A stretch of DNA of 11,457 nt from Candidatus Lightella neohaematopini (GTDB lineage: Bacteria; Pseudomonadota; Gammaproteobacteria; Enterobacterales; Enterobacteriaceae), in assembly GCA_025728395.1 (NCBI GenBank), contig JAOBJR010000091.1, positions 1 to 11,457 on the forward strand, in the 5' to 3' direction. The translations under genes were made by a program, and so were the position numbers. Positions 8,545 to 11,457 of this stretch are shown piece after piece. The number at the start of each line of letters is the position of its first letter. The first letter of the stretch is position 1. Below the pieces are notes generated by a model that was not told where the DNA came from, did no database searches, and saw nothing but the letters and a program-made list of their open reading frames with translations.

Positions 8545-9888
8545 CTACCTTTTATAAAGATTTTTTGTAACTAGTTTATTCATATTATTTAATACTTTTA
8601 AAAAATTATTATTTTTTACTTTTTTTATCGTTTTCTGAACTAAAAAAAACTGCTTTAATAATATATTAATATCTTGAATATTAACACCAGAACCTTTAGA
8701 TATACGTTTTTTATGAGAACTTTTTATTATTGATGGGTTATTTCTTTCTAAATTAGTCATCGAATTTATAATAGCTTCTGCTTTAATTAAAAATTTAGTA
8801 TCAATATTATTAATACCATATTTGATATTATCAAATATATTAGCAATACCTGGTATCTTATTTATGATACCATTTATGCCACTAATTTTATTAATTTTTT
8901 TTAATTGTTTTAAAAAATCAGATAAATTAAAATTATTGTTAACTTTACTATTATTTTTATTGTTTAAATCACTAAAATTAATATTACTTAAAGATAAAGT
9001 ATTTACTGTACCTAATATTCTATTTATTACTTTATTTGGATTAAATAATTCTATTTCATTAATTTTTTCTCCAGTACCAACAAATTTTATTGGACTATGT
9101 ATTATATGTTTTAATGATAATATAGTACCACCTCTAGCATCACTATCCATTTTAGTTATCATTATACTATCAATTGATAAATGATTATTAATATTTTTAG
9201 CTAAATTAGTAATATCTTGACCTACAGTAATGTCTGTAACTAACATAATTTCATTTAATTCTAATAAATTATGTATTATTTTTATACTTTCTATATAATT
9301 ATGATTATAAATTTTACCAGCAGTATCAATTAATAACATATCATAATTTTTTAATTTAAAATAAATTAATATTTGTTTAATAATATCTATTGTATCAGAA
9401 TAATTATCTAACAATAGGTAATCTATTTTAGCTAATTTAGATAACAATTCTAATTGATTAAATGCCGCAGGTCTATAAATATCAATAGAAGTAACCAAAA
9501 CTTTCTTTCCTAAATTTTGTATTAATTTAGCTACTTTAACAGTACTAGTAGTTTTTCCTGATCCTGGAGCTCCAATTAATAATATAGATTTTGATTTACC
9601 AACTAAAGATATTTTGGTATTATTCTTTATAGTATTAACTAATTCTTGATGTATAACATGAATAAATTGTTCACCATTAGTAAAATTAATATCATTATTA
9701 ATAGTTTGTTTGATTTTATTTTTTATTCGATTAATAATATCATCTACTACTAATAGTGATACATCTGATTCTAAAAGAGTAATTCTTATATTTTCTATGG
9801 AATCATTAATATTGTATCTAGATAGTAAACTTTTATTACTAATATTATTAATTATTTTACTTAATTTATTTGATAAACTATTAAACAT
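8545..9888 (-). CDS. ffh: Ffh, signal recognition particle GTPase (SRP54)
   Basis: Protein part of SRP: binds signal sequences on ribosomes with 4.5S RNA and docks with FtsY at the inner membrane. The 447 residues (E. coli 453) show an N domain (1-95), then a G domain with GAPGSGKTT (106-114), SIDIYRPAA (134-142), DTAGK (188-192; usually DTAGR), TVGQD (221-225), TKMDSDARGG (245-254) and GTGEK (271-275). The M domain (about 300-447) keeps DFLKQL and the RNA-binding KRISKGSGVNIQDIN (394-408). It holds only two methionines, 377 and 436, where the family normally has many lining the signal-peptide groove; most are now Ile or Asn. The stop is TAG. A GAG eight bases before the ATG may be a weak Shine-Dalgarno. 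It is probably the first gene of the operon running to aroF. Confidence 0.97.
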   Translation of the reverse strand: MFNSLSNKLSKIINNISNKSLLSRYNINDSIENIRITLLESDVSLLVVDDIINRIKNKIKQTINNDINFTNGEQFIHVIHQELVNTIKNNTKISLVGKSKSILLIGAPGSGKTTSTVKVAKLIQNLGKKVLVTSIDIYRPAAFNQLELLSKLAKIDYLLLDNYSDTIDIIKQILIYFKLKNYDMLLIDTAGKIYNHNYIESIKIIHNLLELNEIMLVTDITVGQDITNLAKNINNHLSIDSIMITKMDSDARGGTILSLKHIIHSPIKFVGTGEKINEIELFNPNKVINRILGTVNTLSLSNINFSDLNNKNNSKVNNNFNLSDFLKQLKKINKISGINGIINKIPGIANIFDNIKYGINNIDTKFLIKAEAIINSMTNLERNNPSIIKSSHKKRISKGSGVNIQDINILLKQFFLVQKTIKKVKNNNFLKVLNNMNKLVTKNLYKR

Positions 9889-9905
9889 TTAATTATCTCA
9901 ATTAC

Positions 9906-9934
9906 TTAAATTACTTTATAAAATAATATGTCAA
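9906..9934 (-). promoter_or_regulatory. Candidate promoter for the ffh-rplS-aroF run
   Basis: In the 145-base gap between mnmA and ffh the minus strand has a perfect -35 TTGACA (9934-9929). No good -10 follows at normal spacing; the best at 17 bases is ATTTAA (9911-9906). The place is right for the promoter of a six-gene run and TTGACA is rare in such AT-rich DNA, but half the site is poor. Nothing else in the gap was recognised apart from a weak AT-only hairpin near 10004-10021. Confidence 0.35.
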
Positions 9935-10033
9935 ATATATATTAATATAATACGAATAATTATTAAAATTATTTTTAGTAGTAAATAATTTTATCTTAAA
10001 ATCAATATTACTAATAAGATATATATTATTTTT

Positions 10034-11128
10034 TTATTCGCACAAAATACACTTTTTTATAAAACCTCCACCTAAACAATATTCTGATAAATAAAATACT
10101 ATTGATTGTCCTGGAGTTACTGCTAATACTAATTCATAAAAATATACCAAAAGATCATTTTTATTTGGTATTACTAAACATCTAATATCTTTATGTTGAT
10201 AACGTACTTTTGCAGTACATTGCAACGGTTTATTTAATTTTTTTTGATTAATCCAATTTACTTGATTAACAATTACTATATTTGACATCAACTTCTTATC
10301 TTTATGATTTTGAGTAACTATTAATACATTATTTATAATATCTTTATCAACAACATACCATGGTTTACTTAGTAAACCAGAAATACCACCTAAACCTATA
10401 CCTTTACGCTGACCAATAGTATAATATATTAGCCCGTCATGATTACCTAAAATATTACCATTAACAGATTTAATCTTTCCTGGTTTAGATTTTAAATATT
10501 TACTAATAAAACTATTGAATTTTTTTTTACCTATAAAACATATACCAGTAGAATCTTTTTTATTTGCATTAGATAAGTTAATTTTATTAGCAATACTTCT
10601 TACCTGAAACTTTGTTAGATGCCCAACAGGAAATAAAACTTTCTCTAATATATTATTATCTATAGTATATAAAAAATAACTTTGATCTTTATTTTCATCA
10701 ATACCTCTTAATAGATAATAATTATTATCAACAATAATTGAACGAACATAATGACCAGTTGCAATATAATCAGCTTTTAGTTTTTTTAAAGCAAAATTAA
10801 GAAATACTTTAAATTTTATTTCTTTATTACATAATACATCAGGATTTGGTGTATAACCTAATTTATAATAAATTAAACATAATCTAAAAACATTTTCCCA
10901 ATATTCATAAGAAAAATTAGCAATATTTAACTTAATATTTAATTTTTTACAAACTAACTCTGTATCATATAAGTCTTGAGCATAAGAACATTGATATATA
11001 GTATCATTATCTTCCCAGTTTTTCATAAATAAACCTTCTACATGATATCCTTTTTGTTGTAACAACCAAGCAGAAACAGAAGAATCAACACCACCAGATA
11101 ATCCTACAATGACTTTTTTCTTTTTCAT
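10034..11128 (-). CDS. mnmA: MnmA (TrmU), tRNA 2-thiouridylase
   Basis: Puts sulfur on C2 of U34 in tRNAs for Lys, Glu and Gln, using ATP and a persulfide relayed in E. coli by IscS and the Tus proteins. The 364 residues (E. coli 368) include the ATP P-loop SGGVDSS (11-17), GLFMKNWE (32-39), PNPDVLCN with Asp97 and catalytic Cys100, NKEIKFK, ATGHYVR (123-129), KDQSYFLY, GICFIG with the second active Cys197, and TIGQRKGIGLGG. The C-terminal barrel ends with AVTPGQSIVFY and CLGGGFI. Both active-site cysteines are kept, so it should be functional. It starts 27 bases after tRNA-Val on the same strand, with no Shine-Dalgarno or separate promoter seen, so it is probably read from the tRNA promoter. 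A run of nine A lies at 10520-10528 (minus sense). Confidence 0.97.
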   Translation of the reverse strand: MKKKKVIVGLSGGVDSSVSAWLLQQKGYHVEGLFMKNWEDNDTIYQCSYAQDLYDTELVCKKLNIKLNIANFSYEYWENVFRLCLIYYKLGYTPNPDVLCNKEIKFKVFLNFALKKLKADYIATGHYVRSIIVDNNYYLLRGIDENKDQSYFLYTIDNNILEKVLFPVGHLTKFQVRSIANKINLSNANKKDSTGICFIGKKKFNSFISKYLKSKPGKIKSVNGNILGNHDGLIYYTIGQRKGIGLGGISGLLSKPWYVVDKDIINNVLIVTQNHKDKKLMSNIVIVNQVNWINQKKLNKPLQCTAKVRYQHKDIRCLVIPNKNDLLVYFYELVLAVTPGQSIVFYLSEYCLGGGFIKKCILCE

Positions 11129-11155
11129 AACAATATTAAAATTTGTAAAATAAAA

Positions 11156-11228
11156 TAGGTGATGGCGGAATCGAACCGTCGACCTCCTCCTTGTAAGAGA
11201 GGTGCTCTACCAACTGAGCTAATCACCT
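11156..11228 (-). tRNA. valU: tRNA-Val, anticodon UAC
   Basis: A 73-base cloverleaf on the minus strand: acceptor AGGTGAT/ATCACCT, D arm GCTC/GAGC, anticodon stem CCTCT/GGAGG around CTTACAA (anticodon TAC), T arm GACGG/CCGCC around TTCGATT. It is nearly identical to E. coli tRNA-Val(UAC). Two deviations: the first pair is A1-U72 instead of G-C, and the T stem has an A50-C64 mismatch. CCA is not encoded (TTTT follows). UAC with modified U34 could read all four Val codons. Divergent placement from gltX is also found in E. coli (valU operon), so this pair is an ancestral remnant. Confidence 0.97.
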
Positions 11229-11241
11229 TTAATATCGATCG

Positions 11242-11270
11242 ATAATATATTTAACTATTATTTTAGTCAA
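11242..11270 (-). promoter_or_regulatory. Promoter for tRNA-Val (and probably mnmA)
   Basis: The minus strand reads -35 TTGACT (11270-11265), a 17-base spacer, -10 TATTAT (11247-11242). Each box is one base off consensus, which is strong for this genome. The predicted start near 11235 leaves a leader of under ten bases before the tRNA. A perfect 12-base palindrome TATCGATCGATA (11233-11244) overlaps the -10 and the discriminator; it may be chance. Confidence 0.7.
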
Positions 11271-11295
11271 TAACTAATAATAAATAAATTATTAA

Positions 11296-11324
11296 TTGAA
11301 TTGTTATAAGTTATAATATATTAT
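11296..11324 (+). promoter_or_regulatory. Candidate promoter for gltX
   Basis: TTGAAT (11296-11301), 17 bases, TATTAT (11319-11324), in the 133-base gap between tRNA-Val and gltX. It would give a leader of roughly 30 bases. A consensus TATAAT at 11312-11317 lacks a convincing -35. In DNA this rich in A and T, such matches are weak evidence. Confidence 0.4.
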
Positions 11325-11361
11325 ATTACATATTTATACTAAATATATTAAACTAGTATTA

Positions 11362-11457
11362 ATGAATATTATAACAAGATTTTCTCCTAGTCCAACTGGA
11401 TACTTACATATTGGTAGTATTCGTACTGCTTTATATTCATGGTTATTTGCTCGTAGT
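11362..11457 (+). CDS. gltX: GltX, glutamyl-tRNA synthetase (N-terminus only)
   Basis: Charges tRNA-Glu with glutamate in the cytosol. Only 32 codons lie inside the window. The translation RFSPSPTGYLHIGSIRTAL (6-24), then YSWLFARS, matches the E. coli start (TRFAPSPTGYLHVGG) and contains the class I HIGH-type signature as HIGS. The residues after it, Ser-Ile, replace the Gly-Ala of E. coli. The frame stays open to the edge. No Shine-Dalgarno precedes the ATG. Divergence from tRNA-Val(UAC) repeats the E. coli arrangement, supporting GltX over the related GlnS or YadB, although the short fragment alone would fit other glutamyl-type synthetases less well. Confidence 0.93.
   Translation, partial: MNIITRFSPSPTGYLHIGSIRTALYSWLFARS

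Noticed and set aside
8822..9184. Plus-strand frame of 120 codons, hydrophobic and membrane-like
   Set aside because: It is the complement of ffh; antisense of Asn/Lys/Asp-rich coding sequence gives Leu/Ile/Phe-rich shadow frames that mimic membrane proteins.
9710..9892. Plus-strand frame of 60 codons rich in Leu/Ile
   Set aside because: Shadow of the ffh N domain for the same reason.
10004..10021. TATCTTA/TAAGATA inverted repeat between ffh and mnmA as the mnmA terminator
   Set aside because: AT-only stem with a long loop and no clean U-run on the minus strand; such repeats are expected by chance here.
11233..11244. TATCGATCGATA palindrome as an operator or replication (DnaA/GATC) signal
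   Set aside because: A single 12-base palindrome with one GATC core and no related copies nearby; noted with the tRNA-Val promoter but not supported as a site.

Overview
The window looks like a piece of the chromosome of an insect endosymbiont descended from Enterobacterales, with a very reduced, very AT-rich genome. Every protein gene has a clear E. coli-type counterpart. Coding sequence is dominated by Lys, Asn and Ile, gene gaps are mostly tiny, and no mobile elements, prophage remnants or CRISPR arrays are visible. The rRNA and tRNA genes stand out as islands of higher G+C. I cannot name the species from sequence alone.

Layout: (1) The 5' part of folD on the minus strand runs off the left edge, next to a divergent tRNA-Arg(UCU). 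The folD/argU neighbourhood also exists in E. coli. (2) A complete 23S rRNA gene on the minus strand with no 16S or 5S gene beside it, so the rRNA operon is split. It has its own rrn P1-like promoter, a boxA antitermination site and a long flanking processing stem. (3) rluD and bamD, divergent with a 20-base gap; bamD then meets aroF tail to tail with one base between the stops. (4) A minus-strand run ffh-rpsP-rimM-trmD-rplS-aroF: signal recognition, two ribosomal proteins, ribosome maturation, tRNA m1G37 methylation and the first shikimate step. The rluD-to-ffh block keeps E. coli order with the genes in between removed (raiA, pheA, tyrA, the yfi genes). (5) mnmA behind tRNA-Val(UAC), and a divergent gltX cut by the right edge. 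valU/gltX divergence is also ancestral.

Functionally this is almost all translation machinery: rRNA, rRNA and tRNA modification, ribosomal proteins, subunit maturation, protein targeting and one aminoacyl-tRNA synthetase. To this are added one-carbon metabolism (folD), outer-membrane assembly (bamD) and aromatic amino acid synthesis (aroF). aroF is the one gene that could serve a host, because its tyrosine-sensing positions look altered.

I found no new multi-gene system. The most interesting signals are: the free-standing 23S unit with complete rrn-style control; its processing stem fused to a convergent tRNA; the probably feedback-insensitive AroF; an Ffh M domain that has lost nearly all its methionines; and a short BamD without a lipobox cysteine. 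No gene-free stretch exceeds 300 bases.
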